Source: Algoriphagus ornithinivorans (GTDB taxonomy: Bacteria; Bacteroidota; Bacteroidia; Cytophagales; Cyclobacteriaceae). From it: DNA of 64,000 bases. The translations under genes and the position numbers were made by a program. The stretch is taken from NCBI RefSeq assembly GCF_900115305.1, contig NZ_FOVW01000013.1, positions 45,043 to 109,042 of the forward strand. Direction: 5' to 3'. Below, piece after piece: positions 52,548 through 61,059 of this stretch (its first letter is position 1; each line of letters opens with the position of its first letter). The notes under the pieces were generated by a model. The model was not told where the DNA came from and ran no database searches. It saw nothing but the letters and a program-made list of their open reading frames with translations.

Positions 52548-53794
52548 TATTTTAACTCCAACACCTCATTATTCCCGAAATTCTCGTACCCCGAAACAAT
52601 CACTTTTTCACCTTCTACCAAGCCCTCCAAAACCTCATAGTACTCTGGGTTTTTGCGGCCTAGACGAATATTTCTTTTTTCGGCATTTCCTGAAGAATTC
52701 AAGACAAAGACCCAATTTCCACCAGTATCTTTAAAGAATCCACCGGTAGGAATCAATAGACTTTGCTCACTATCCCCTAGTTCTAATCGGATTCTCACAC
52801 TTTGACCTCTACGAATTCCTTTGGGACTTTCACCGGTAAACACCATGTCTACTTCAAATCTTCCATTGGTGATCGTAGGGTATATTTTAGATATCTCTAG
52901 TTCATGCTCTTGTCCGCTCAAGGTAAATTTACCCTTCAGGCCTCTGCCAATTCTAGGTAGATAGAGCTCGTCGATGGGAACCCGAACTTTAAATTCATCC
53001 ATGACATCTATCTGTCCATATCGCTGTCCAGGATTTATCGCTTGCCCTATTTCAATTTGCTCCATAGCCAGCTGCCCTGCAATTGGGGCGGTTATGATTA
53101 AGTTGTTCAAAATTTTACCAACTCCAGTTAATGAAGCCTGCATTCTTCTCTCAGAATTACGAAGCTGAGCCAATTGTATGGAGCGCGCTACTGAGTCATT
53201 CTTGTAAGACTCATAAGTCAGCTTCCTCCTTTTTAGATTGTATTCATATTGCTCTTTAACCTCTTCAAACTCTCGATCTGAAACCAGTTTTTTACTATGC
53301 AATTCTTTGAATCTTTTGAATTGTGGTTCCAAAAGACTGATTTGATAATCTATCTCTGCCAATTGCCCCTGCTGATTCAAATCATTTTGATCCAAAAGCA
53401 AGCGGGTTTGACGGAGATTATTGATTTGTTCATATAGCATAGTCTCCCGCTGCATCACATCCAGCTGAAGGTTGGAGTTGGTTAAGGCTAAAATAGTATC
53501 CCCTTTTTCCACTAAGGCTCCCGACTCTCTGATCACATCAGCGACCATACCTCCTTCAACCGCATCCAGGAAAAAAGTTTGTGCGGGCTCAATCTGACCA
53601 GAGACCAATATATAGTCAGTAAACTCACCCTTAGAGACAGTGGCTATACTAAGTCTATCCCGCTCCACATTCATGGTGGATCTATGGTCAGCAAAACCCA
53701 ACTGGTAAATAATTACAGCAACGACCAACAGCCCACCTAGCAGATAAGCGATTTTCTTTGCTGTCCATGTTTTCTTTTCTAATTTTCTATCCAT
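52547..53794 (-). CDS. HlyD/AcrA-type periplasmic membrane fusion protein
   Basis: The 415-residue protein from ATG 53794 (MDRKLEKKTWTAKK) has one N-terminal membrane helix (IAYLLGGLLVVAVIIYQLGF), then a lipoyl/barrel-sandwich half-motif (VSKGEFTDYILVSGQIEPAQ, GMVADVIRESGALVEKGD), a long coiled-coil hairpin (about 115-220), the second lipoyl half (LNNLIITAPIAGQLAMEQIEIGQAI), and beta-barrel and membrane-proximal domains. It bridges an inner-membrane permease and TolC. Longer in-frame starts up to 53935 would run through the -24 box and operator and are excluded. It is the only fusion protein for seven permeases in the window. Confidence 0.93.
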   Translation of the reverse strand: MDRKLEKKTWTAKKIAYLLGGLLVVAVIIYQLGFADHRSTMNVERDRLSIATVSKGEFTDYILVSGQIEPAQTFFLDAVEGGMVADVIRESGALVEKGDTILALTNSNLQLDVMQRETMLYEQINNLRQTRLLLDQNDLNQQGQLAEIDYQISLLEPQFKRFKELHSKKLVSDREFEEVKEQYEYNLKRRKLTYESYKNDSVARSIQLAQLRNSERRMQASLTGVGKILNNLIITAPIAGQLAMEQIEIGQAINPGQRYGQIDVMDEFKVRVPIDELYLPRIGRGLKGKFTLSGQEHELEISKIYPTITNGRFEVDMVFTGESPKGIRRGQSVRIRLELGDSEQSLLIPTGGFFKDTGGNWVFVLNSSGNAEKRNIRLGRKNPEYYEVLEGLVEGEKVIVSGYENFGNNEVLELK

Positions 53795-53830
53795 TGTGTG
53801 TGATTGCCTTTTCTGGCTGTACCCTTTTAT

Positions 53831-53846
53831 GCCAAATGATGTGCCA
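53831..53846 (-). promoter_or_regulatory. Candidate sigma-54 promoter of the fusion-protein unit
   Basis: On the minus strand TGGCAC-ATCAT-TTGGC: perfect -24 box and TTG at the -12 site. It lies 37 bases before the start codon and 63 bases from the operator. Confidence 0.7.
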
Positions 53847-53908
53847 TGCAAAAAATGCCTCTCAGAGGATATATTTCCTGTTTTTGGAAAAAGAGGGCTT
53901 TCGAGACT

Positions 53909-53933
53909 CGAACAATTTCGTCCGCCAGCGAAC
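53909..53933. promoter_or_regulatory. Operator copy 6, between the fusion-protein unit and the regulator genes
   Basis: CGAAC-AATTTC-GTCCGC-CA-GCGAAC (+ strand), all half-sites present. It lies in the divergent gap (53795-54113), so it could also control the response regulator gene to the right; no sigma-54 promoter facing right is clear. The gap holds no other gene. Confidence 0.72.
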
Positions 53934-54113
53934 AAAACTTTTCAAAAACGAAAGTTTGACTCCTATCAAGAACCTGATCGACCATGCTTTAAAATCGCTC
54001 GAATTTGATCGGAAACGGGCATTTATTAAAAATAATTGATGGTTTGAAAAATCGGCAGACTTTTGGAATATTAGAAGGGAGCTTGATACGATTCCAGCAA
54101 AAACCTTAAAAGC

Positions 54114-55502
54114 ATGAATGAGCAAAGAATAGGTAAAATTCTCATAGTTGACGATAACGAAGATCTTTTAAAAGCAGCTAAAATCTTTTTGAAAAGACAT
54201 TTTGCACAAGTAGATACCGAAACTAATCCTGACCTTCTTCCTATCCTGACACATAATGAAAATTATGATGTCATCATGTTGGATATGAATTTCACCAAAG
54301 ATGTCAGCTCAGGACAAGAAGGCTTTTATTGGTTGGACCGTATTCTGGAACTGGATCCTTCCGCGGTGGTTGTTTTGATTACAGCATATGGCGATGTCAA
54401 TCTTGCCGTCAGGGCAATCAAAGAAGGAGCTACAGATTTTGTATTGAAACCTTGGGAAAATGAAAGGTTACTGGCTACCCTAAACTCTGCTCTTCAACTT
54501 CGTCAAAAGAAAATGGAGGTCAACTTGCTTAAGGATCAAAAAGCGACTCTACAGCAGGATATTGACAATAAATTCAAAGACATCATCGGACAAAGTCCAG
54601 CGATGCAGAAGATTTTTGAGACCATTGAACGCGTAGCAAGTACGGATGCCAATGTTTTGATTTTAGGAGAAAATGGTACCGGTAAAGAATTAATTGCCCG
54701 TGCAATTCATAGAAATTCCAGAAGAAGCAGAGAGGCTTTTGTGGGAGTGGATCTAGGTTCGATTACCCAAACCCTATTTGAATCAGAATTATTTGGGCAT
54801 AAAAAAGGCTCATTTACTGATGCCAAAGAGGACCGCGCAGGCCGATTTGAGCAAGCGCATAAAGGAACCTTATTTTTAGATGAAATTGGAAACCTACCCT
54901 TACCATTGCAAGCTAAATTATTGGCTGCATTGCAGAATAGGCAAGTGACGAGAGTTGGAGCCAATAGACCGGTAGATGTCAATATCCGATTGATTTCTGC
55001 AACCAACATGCCTATTCACTCCATGGTTTATGACAATACTTTCAGGCAGGATTTATTATACCGAATCAATACAATTGAAATCAATTTACCTCCTTTGAGA
55101 GAAAGAGTGGAAGACATCCCTCTTTTGGCTGATCATTTTATCAGCTATTATTCCAAAAAATACAATAAAGACATTCGAAAAGCTTCTGAGCCTTTGATTA
55201 AGCGAATGACTAAGTATCATTGGCCGGGTAACATTCGGGAACTGCAGCATAGTATAGAAAGAGCTGTGATTATGAGTAATCACAATGTGCTACAGCCTGA
55301 GGATTTATTTTTGCAAAAAACGGGACAGCCTGAGAAATCGGAGGAGAATGTCAGCTTGGAGCATTTGAACATAGAAGATGTTGAAAGAATTTTGATCAGA
55401 AAAGCTCTTCAAAAGCACAATGGACATATAACCCGAGCAGCTGAAGAGTTAGGACTCACAAGATCCTCCCTTTACAGAAGATTGGAAAAGTATGGTTTAT
55501 AA
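54114..55502 (+). CDS. NtrC-family sigma-54-dependent response regulator
   Basis: The 462-residue protein has a receiver domain (acid pair D13/D14, phospho-acceptor D57, T90 and K112), an AAA+ activator domain with Walker A GENGTGKE (185-192), the sigma-54 contact loop GSFTDA (232-237, GAFTGA in the classical form), Walker B GTLFLDE (251-257) and a C-terminal Fis-type helix-turn-helix (HITRAAEELGLTRSSLYRRL). It should, when phosphorylated, hexamerise on an enhancer and open sigma-54 promoters. Its kinase gene overlaps the 3' end by 11 bases. It is the only sigma-54 activator in the window and the natural candidate to bind the six operators. Confidence 0.95.
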   Translation: MNEQRIGKILIVDDNEDLLKAAKIFLKRHFAQVDTETNPDLLPILTHNENYDVIMLDMNFTKDVSSGQEGFYWLDRILELDPSAVVVLITAYGDVNLAVRAIKEGATDFVLKPWENERLLATLNSALQLRQKKMEVNLLKDQKATLQQDIDNKFKDIIGQSPAMQKIFETIERVASTDANVLILGENGTGKELIARAIHRNSRRSREAFVGVDLGSITQTLFESELFGHKKGSFTDAKEDRAGRFEQAHKGTLFLDEIGNLPLPLQAKLLAALQNRQVTRVGANRPVDVNIRLISATNMPIHSMVYDNTFRQDLLYRINTIEINLPPLRERVEDIPLLADHFISYYSKKYNKDIRKASEPLIKRMTKYHWPGNIRELQHSIERAVIMSNHNVLQPEDLFLQKTGQPEKSEENVSLEHLNIEDVERILIRKALQKHNGHITRAAEELGLTRSSLYRRLEKYGL

Positions 55503-56844
55503 GCGCTTTTCGATAGGGATAAGTGTTCGGGTCATTCTGATTACACTTTGCTTATTTACAGGAGTTTGGTTGTATTTCAGACAAAATCTACTGCTTGCAC
55601 CTGCGGTCATTACATTGATTATTTTGGGGCTGATTGTAGAGCTAATCCATTACGTCAATTCTGTAAATCAAAAGCTAGCTCGATTTCTGGATTCCATTCG
55701 ATATGGGGATTTTTCCAGCTCTTTTACCTCAGATAGCAAAATGGGAAACTCTTTTAAGGAGGTAAATTTTGCCTTCAACGAGGTGATGGAGGTTTTTAAG
55801 CAAACCCGTGCTGAGAAAGAAGAACAAATGCTCTTTCTTCAGGTAATCATCCAGCATATCAATACCGGAATCATCTCTTTCAATGCAGAAGGCAAAATCG
55901 GGGTAATCAATAATGCCGCAAAGCAATTGCTTCAAATTCCTCAGTTTAGAAATATCAGTGATTTGGGCAGGCTTTCACCCACATTATTAAAAGAGGTTTT
56001 AGAAATGAAGCCGGGACAAAGAACTTCCTATAAGGTAAGCCCTTCTTTGTTTTTGATTGTTCAGTCAACTTCCCTGAAAATGGGTGGACAAAGTTGGACA
56101 TTACTTTCCTTGCAAAATATCAATGCGGAACTACAGTCTAATGAACTGGAAGCTTGGCAAAACCTGACCAAGGTTTTACGGCACGAAATCATGAACAGCA
56201 TCACTCCAATTTCGAGTTTGGTTGAGTCCCTTAGGACTATTTTGGATGAAGACAGCTTCGTGCAACAAGAGGGAATGCTGATCAAAAAAGATGGTTTTCA
56301 AGATATTCAAGAGGGTTTGGATACCATTGCTAACCGAAGCAAAGGTTTGGTAAATTTCGTGAATGCCTACAGGGATTATACCAATATCCCTGAGCCTAAA
56401 AAGGAATGGATCAAAGCAAAAACGCTTATTGAAGATGTTTTAGGCCTGATCAAGGAGGAGTTAAAATCCAAAGAAGTTTTTGTCAAAACTGAATTTCGGC
56501 CCGAAGAATTGGAAATTCTCTGTGACCCAGATCAAATCAATATGATCCTAATCAATCTGATCAAAAATGCTTCAGAGTCCATGTTAAAGAAAGCAGACAG
56601 ACAGGTAATTATTCGAGTTATTTCCCAGGGGGATTTGGGAACTTTAATTCAAGTAGAAGATAATGGTCCGGGAATAGTGCCAGAAGCTTTGGAGAGGATT
56701 TTTGTACCCTTTTATACTACCAAAAAAACCGGATCAGGCATAGGATTGGCTATTTCCCGACAAATTATGAATTTGCACAGAGGAAGTTTGACAGTAGAGT
56801 CGGAGCCGGATGTAAGAACAGTTTTTACTTTGAATTTTAGATAA
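55492..56844 (+). CDS. Membrane sensor histidine kinase partner of the sigma-54 activator
   Basis: The 450-residue kinase has two N-terminal membrane helices (about 11-28 and 33-53), a HAMP-like/coiled linker, a PAS-like region (about 112-215) and a kinase core with the phospho-acceptor His231 in VLRHEIMNSITPI and an HATPase with NLIKNASESM, DNGPGI and GSGIGLAIS. The HxxxxSxTPI form of the H box is typical for NtrY-like kinases. There is almost no periplasmic loop (only about 5 residues between the helices), so the signal is probably detected in the membrane or cytoplasm. It overlaps the regulator gene by 11 bases. Confidence 0.93.
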   Translation: MVYKRFSIGISVRVILITLCLFTGVWLYFRQNLLLAPAVITLIILGLIVELIHYVNSVNQKLARFLDSIRYGDFSSSFTSDSKMGNSFKEVNFAFNEVMEVFKQTRAEKEEQMLFLQVIIQHINTGIISFNAEGKIGVINNAAKQLLQIPQFRNISDLGRLSPTLLKEVLEMKPGQRTSYKVSPSLFLIVQSTSLKMGGQSWTLLSLQNINAELQSNELEAWQNLTKVLRHEIMNSITPISSLVESLRTILDEDSFVQQEGMLIKKDGFQDIQEGLDTIANRSKGLVNFVNAYRDYTNIPEPKKEWIKAKTLIEDVLGLIKEELKSKEVFVKTEFRPEELEILCDPDQINMILINLIKNASESMLKKADRQVIIRVISQGDLGTLIQVEDNGPGIVPEALERIFVPFYTTKKTGSGIGLAISRQIMNLHRGSLTVESEPDVRTVFTLNFR

Positions 56845-57276
56845 TCAATTCTTCTGCAGCACCAAGTCAAAAACAGCCTGATCGGAAGGTCGATTATAAA
56901 TCATATCAATCCTTGTATTGGAATAACTCACCACTGTCCAATCCCTATTGATTTTTGAAAATGTTGAACCTGAATTAAAAAAGAAGGCAATATTGACCGT
57001 GTTTTGATTGGGGTCAGCAGGATCAATACTTAAAGTCCAAATTCCATTTTCTACACCACCGTTGATTCGGGTCTGAACTTCTGAACCAGAAATAAAGCTC
57101 ATAGTTCCTCCGCTAAATTGACTGGTCTGATCAGTGCCATCTTCAGAATAATCGGCTATTCTCCAGGTTGCAGATCTAAGCAGTTGATCAATCTGAAATG
57201 CGGTTGAATCGTTTTTTTCAGAACATGAAAAAAACAAGATAAAAACTAAGACAAAGGGTATATATCTTTTAAGCAT
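56845..57276 (-). CDS. Small lipoprotein of unknown function
   Basis: The 143-residue protein has a lipobox (ILFFSC, Cys at about residue 17 from ATG 57276) and a mature part of beta type (ATWRIADYSEDGTDQTSQFSGGTMSF), like lipocalin-type Bacteroidota lipoproteins. ATG 57276 is preferred over 57288 because it gives the standard short n-region. It converges on the histidine kinase gene with no gap. Function is unknown. Confidence 0.75.
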   Translation of the reverse strand: MLKRYIPFVLVFILFFSCSEKNDSTAFQIDQLLRSATWRIADYSEDGTDQTSQFSGGTMSFISGSEVQTRINGGVENGIWTLSIDPADPNQNTVNIAFFFNSGSTFSKINRDWTVVSYSNTRIDMIYNRPSDQAVFDLVLQKN

Positions 57277-57361
57277 GGTCTCTCTCATTTAAAACTTAAC
57301 GCTTTGGATGTGCTAAATGCTACATCTAGTAATAATGGAATAATCTTAACTAAGTCAAAAA

Positions 57362-58483
57362 TCAGCTTTTTTCCAAAACAGAAACCAGCCTTTGTATATC
57401 CCTTTGGTCATTATAGAGATGAAGAGAAACCCTGAGGGATTGCCCTCTGACAGAGACAAAAACTTTTTCGTTTTCCAATTCGGATTTAAGAACCTGAGGA
57501 TTTAGACCAAGTTTTAAAGGCAAGGCAAATAGGTGATTGGAACTTGATTGAGCATGAAAAAGGTCCAGTTCTAAACTTTCAAATAAGTACTTTTTTAAAT
57601 CTGAAGTATAATGCTGAATTTCTTCTGTGCTCCATTGGAGAATTTGTTCCAATGATTTTTTTAGAATCGGCATCAAGATGAAATGACTGCTTTCTCCTAC
57701 ATCAAATTTGTGAGCTTTGGGTAAGAATTCCTGCCTATAATTCGTCAATTCAGAGAAATTCCTGGAATTTGTCCTATTCATCCAAGACTCTTCCAAGGGC
57801 TTACCACCTTCAAATTTTTCACCAAAATATGCTAAGCCCAAAGAATAAGGTCCTAATAACCATTTATAGGTCGCGCAAATCAAGGCATCGATTTTACATG
57901 CTTTCACGTCTATAGGTTTTGCTCCCACCGATTGAGTACCATCCACTATAAAACATGCCCCTACTTTTTGGCATTTTGCTCCGATAACCTCCAGGTCAAA
58001 AATGTAGCCGTTCATCCAGTGAACGCTGGAAATCAAAACCAAGGCAGTATGCTCATCGATAGCAGCTAGAATTTTATCATTCCAAGACAGCTCAGCATCT
58101 TCCCCAATCACTTCTAGGCTAGATTGATGTTCTTCCGCCCAGCGTTTAACAGCAAAATATCCACTGGGAAATTCATCCTTCACCGTAATGGCTTTTTGCC
58201 CCTTCTGGTCAGTCCAGTTTGACAAGGCACTTGCAAACCCATAGGAGGTACTTGGGATAATGGCAATTTCATCGGTTTCAGCTGAAATTAATTGCGCAAA
58301 TAGCCCCCTCACCTCTTCGGTTTCAGTGAAAAAATCTGACGGCTGCAATTCCTGAGGGTTTCTCATTTTACCCAAATCCGTCAATGCAGCATTTTCAGAA
58401 GCCTTAAGTAAAGGCCCCCGATATGCATTGTTGAGATAAGAAATCTCAGGATCAATCGAAAATAAGTGTTTTTGACAGTCCAA
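57362..58483 (-). CDS. PLP-dependent aminotransferase class V-fold enzyme
   Basis: The 373-residue protein has the class V pattern: N-terminal YLNNAYRGPLL, cofactor Asp181 and following TQSVG in FIVDGTQSVGAKP, and the Schiff-base Lys207 in CATYKWLLGPYSLG. Members include isopenicillin-N epimerase-like, cysteine desulfurase-like and kynureninase-like enzymes; I cannot tell which reaction. Length is short for a desulfurase and the Cys loop of those is absent. The start codon is TTG (58483); the family N-terminus begins right there and the first internal ATG would delete it. Confidence 0.85.
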   Translation of the reverse strand: MDCQKHLFSIDPEISYLNNAYRGPLLKASENAALTDLGKMRNPQELQPSDFFTETEEVRGLFAQLISAETDEIAIIPSTSYGFASALSNWTDQKGQKAITVKDEFPSGYFAVKRWAEEHQSSLEVIGEDAELSWNDKILAAIDEHTALVLISSVHWMNGYIFDLEVIGAKCQKVGACFIVDGTQSVGAKPIDVKACKIDALICATYKWLLGPYSLGLAYFGEKFEGGKPLEESWMNRTNSRNFSELTNYRQEFLPKAHKFDVGESSHFILMPILKKSLEQILQWSTEEIQHYTSDLKKYLFESLELDLFHAQSSSNHLFALPLKLGLNPQVLKSELENEKVFVSVRGQSLRVSLHLYNDQRDIQRLVSVLEKS

Positions 58484-58535
58484 GTCGAGCTGAGGTTTAA
58501 CAGAATAAATTTAATAGATGGCTATCAACAATCAC

Positions 58536-59681
58536 TCAATCCACAAAATTTATCCTTGTGAAAGCTAATTCATCATCAACATTGGAATACATCCAAATGG
58601 CTCCGTCTTTCACAAAGTATTTATTGGACAACTCTTTCAACTCTGGCACCAATTGTTCAGAAACTAAATTCAAGTCTTCATCAAAAACTGACAAAAAAAC
58701 GTCTGCGCCTATTGCTACATACTCATCATATTCATCGATTTCCTCACCAAATTTTTGTTTGATGGAAAATCTATAAAAACGCTTCTTACTCTCATCCCAG
58801 ACAAAATGCTTGTAAGACACATCCTCTCCAGCCTTCCTTGTAATTTCTTTTAGCTCACCAGTGGTCATTTCAACCTCCTTAGGAGGAATATAGGTTCTTT
58901 TAGCGCCCAATAGAGGAGTATCCCAGCCTTCGGTAGATAGACTGTCTGATTCCAAATCAAAAATATGTATCTCATTGAAAGCATTCATATTAAAGTAAAT
59001 CTTCCCATTTTCAATAGTTGAGTAAATACTCGGACCATATCCTCCAGCTGGACTTCCATTATATAAAATATTTGTCCTAAACTCTTTACCCTTTTCAAAA
59101 ACAGGAAGGTCTTTTGCAGTATATGTCCTGTTTTCTAAATCCATATCCAAGATAAAATAAGTGTAATTTTCCCATTTCAAACCAAACACAATCACCCGAT
59201 TGGGATCATCATTGCTCTGAAATACTTGTAAAGCATATCTCTCAGAATCTCCCAAATACTCTGGGGCTATTTTTTCAAGCTCCAAATCTTCTGTCAGTTG
59301 GGCTTTTTGATCAAAAACTTTGTAAAACATATAATTTCTAAAAAGCAGTCTATCATCAGGGAGAATTGAAAAATAAACAGTTCTCTGTCCAACTCCATTC
59401 GGTCCTTCTTTTTCAAATTGGATTTTTTCGGATAGAACCAAGTTATTCAAATCGATTTTTTCGGCAACATGAGTCTCTGGATTTAAATTAATCAGATAAC
59501 TCTTATCCGGAGAAAGTGAGGAAAAATTAAGATCATAATTGAGAGAAAGAAATTCCTCTCCGGCATCTACCATCACAGTGTCTATGGATAATTTAATCTC
59601 GTCTGAAAATCCCCCCTTATCAGCTTTTTTGCCGCAGGAAAACAAAAAAGGAATAATCGCAAATAGAAATAAGTGCCTCAT
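58536..59681 (-). CDS. DUF4221-type beta-propeller lipoprotein
   Basis: The 381-residue protein has a lipobox (FLFSC, Cys near residue 16) and then the DUF4221 pattern: GEEFLSLNYDLNFSSLSPDKSYL at the start and FEKEGPNGVGQRTVYFSI, NGKIYFNMNAFNEIHIFDLES, WDESKKRFYRF later, as in six-bladed beta-propeller lipoproteins of Bacteroidota. The C-terminal GAIWMYSNVDDELAF closes the last blade. Its role is unknown. It is downstream of no obvious partner and stands alone. Confidence 0.8.
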   Translation of the reverse strand: MRHLFLFAIIPFLFSCGKKADKGGFSDEIKLSIDTVMVDAGEEFLSLNYDLNFSSLSPDKSYLINLNPETHVAEKIDLNNLVLSEKIQFEKEGPNGVGQRTVYFSILPDDRLLFRNYMFYKVFDQKAQLTEDLELEKIAPEYLGDSERYALQVFQSNDDPNRVIVFGLKWENYTYFILDMDLENRTYTAKDLPVFEKGKEFRTNILYNGSPAGGYGPSIYSTIENGKIYFNMNAFNEIHIFDLESDSLSTEGWDTPLLGAKRTYIPPKEVEMTTGELKEITRKAGEDVSYKHFVWDESKKRFYRFSIKQKFGEEIDEYDEYVAIGADVFLSVFDEDLNLVSEQLVPELKELSNKYFVKDGAIWMYSNVDDELAFTRINFVD

Positions 59682-59977
59682 ATTGGAAATTTTAAGTGAA
59701 AAATGAATTTGGCAAAAGATAGAAAAAACAGGATTTTATTTCTACTAATAGTTTCTTATTAAATGTTAAATTCATAACAACTAGAAAATTTTAAACAGTT
59801 TTTCAGCCCTAAAGAAATTCGCTTTCCGGCCTTTTAGACAGTTATCAAGGTTTTAGAGGAGGATATTTGATAATTCATAAAAAACACTACAATTCTTTCA
59901 TAACCAGAAAAATACCCTGTACAGGGTATAAAAATGCAGGAGATAAATTGTATATTTTTTTTCAAATAAAGACAGGA

Positions 59978-60502
59978 ATGGAAAAAGCGAAAAGTACTGA
60001 ATGGAAAAACGCTGCGACAGAGCTTGCGGGAATGATTTATGGGGTTTCACTGGACGGAGTTGTAACCAGAAACGAATATGAAACTTTGAAAAATTGGTGT
60101 GCAGACAATGAGTCTTTATGCGAACATGAACCATTTAATGGTTTATACTCTAAGATTAAACCCATTGTGGACTCAGGTTCCGTGAATAAGGAGGAGTTGG
60201 AAGAGATTGAGGATATTCTTAATAAATTTTTAGAGAAAATCGGATCCAAACAACGGGTTGAAGATTCCAACAAACTATTTATCAAAGGATTACTTAAGGG
60301 AATCCTTTCCTCGGGAGACATCAACGATCAGGAAGTCTACAAGCTAAAACAGTTTTTAGAAAACCAAGATGATGAAAACCTGAAGTCTAAATTCAATGGA
60401 CTTAAAGAGCTTATCGATAAGATTTGGGAAGACGGCAAAGTAGATGATGCCGAGTTTAGGATTTTGAAAGATTATATGGGTTTGTTAATTCAAGTTGTTT
60501 AG
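59978..60502 (+). CDS. TerB-like helical protein, function unknown
   Basis: From ATG 59978 (MEKAKSTEWKNAA) the product has 174 residues, all alpha-helical and strongly acidic. Two similar segments recur: ELAGMIYGVSLDGVVTRNEYETLKNW (about 13-38) and LLKGILSSGDINDQEVYKLKQFL (about 105-130), plus a third DKIWEDGKVDDAEFRILKDYM near the end, giving an EF-hand-like or TerB-like repeat architecture without a clear metal-binding loop consensus. A TTG at 59867 would extend the frame through a region of no protein character. It converges on the acyltransferase gene, overlapping by 4 bases. The preceding gap (59682-59977) holds nothing recognisable. Confidence 0.7.
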   Translation: MEKAKSTEWKNAATELAGMIYGVSLDGVVTRNEYETLKNWCADNESLCEHEPFNGLYSKIKPIVDSGSVNKEELEEIEDILNKFLEKIGSKQRVEDSNKLFIKGLLKGILSSGDINDQEVYKLKQFLENQDDENLKSKFNGLKELIDKIWEDGKVDDAEFRILKDYMGLLIQVV

Positions 60503-61059
60503 ATAATCCCCTTTTCGGGATGTTTAGGCGTCACTGTTCTTCCAAAAGCCATTAATTCTTCAATTTGAGTATCCATTTCACCATTTGGCTGTATCCATGG
60601 GCCTATACCTGCTTCCTTTTTCTTGTAATCCAAGTAGCCCACAACAATTGGAACATCAGCTCCCAGCGCGATATGGTAAAAACCGGTTTTCCACTTCTTT
60701 ACTGCACTTCGAGTGCCTTCAGGAGTAACCATAATCACCAGTTCCTCTGATTCTTTGAGCATGGAAATCATAGCCTCGGTGTAAGTTTGTTTTCTTCCCC
60801 CGGGAATTCGCTTTCTATCAATGGCTATACCTCCCAAAGCTTTGATAAACCAACCCAATGGTCCAACCATTACTTCTTTTTTGATGGTAAATTTCACGGG
60901 AATATCCATCAGGAAAAAAGCTGCTCTGGCATATAATAAATCCCAATTTGAAGTGTGGGGTATAGCAATTAAAACGGCCTTTTTTACTCCTTCCGGCCAA
61001 TTGGTATTCAATGACCAACCGGTAATCCAGAAAACAATCCGGGATAGAAACTTCATCAT
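60499..61059 (-). CDS. 1-acyl-glycerol-3-phosphate acyltransferase-like (PlsC family)
   Basis: The 186-residue protein has the family's HX4D motif in PHTSNWD (His35, Asp40) and the second block FPEGTRS-like VTPEGTRSAVKKWKTGFYHIA. It transfers an acyl chain to lysophosphatidate or a related lipid at the inner membrane. It is short, lacking an obvious N-terminal membrane pair, as in the small Bacteroidota members. Its start overlaps the patatin gene stop by 4 bases (ATGA), so it is translationally coupled to it. Confidence 0.88.
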   Translation of the reverse strand: MMKFLSRIVFWITGWSLNTNWPEGVKKAVLIAIPHTSNWDLLYARAAFFLMDIPVKFTIKKEVMVGPLGWFIKALGGIAIDRKRIPGGRKQTYTEAMISMLKESEELVIMVTPEGTRSAVKKWKTGFYHIALGADVPIVVGYLDYKKKEAGIGPWIQPNGEMDTQIEELMAFGRTVTPKHPEKGII

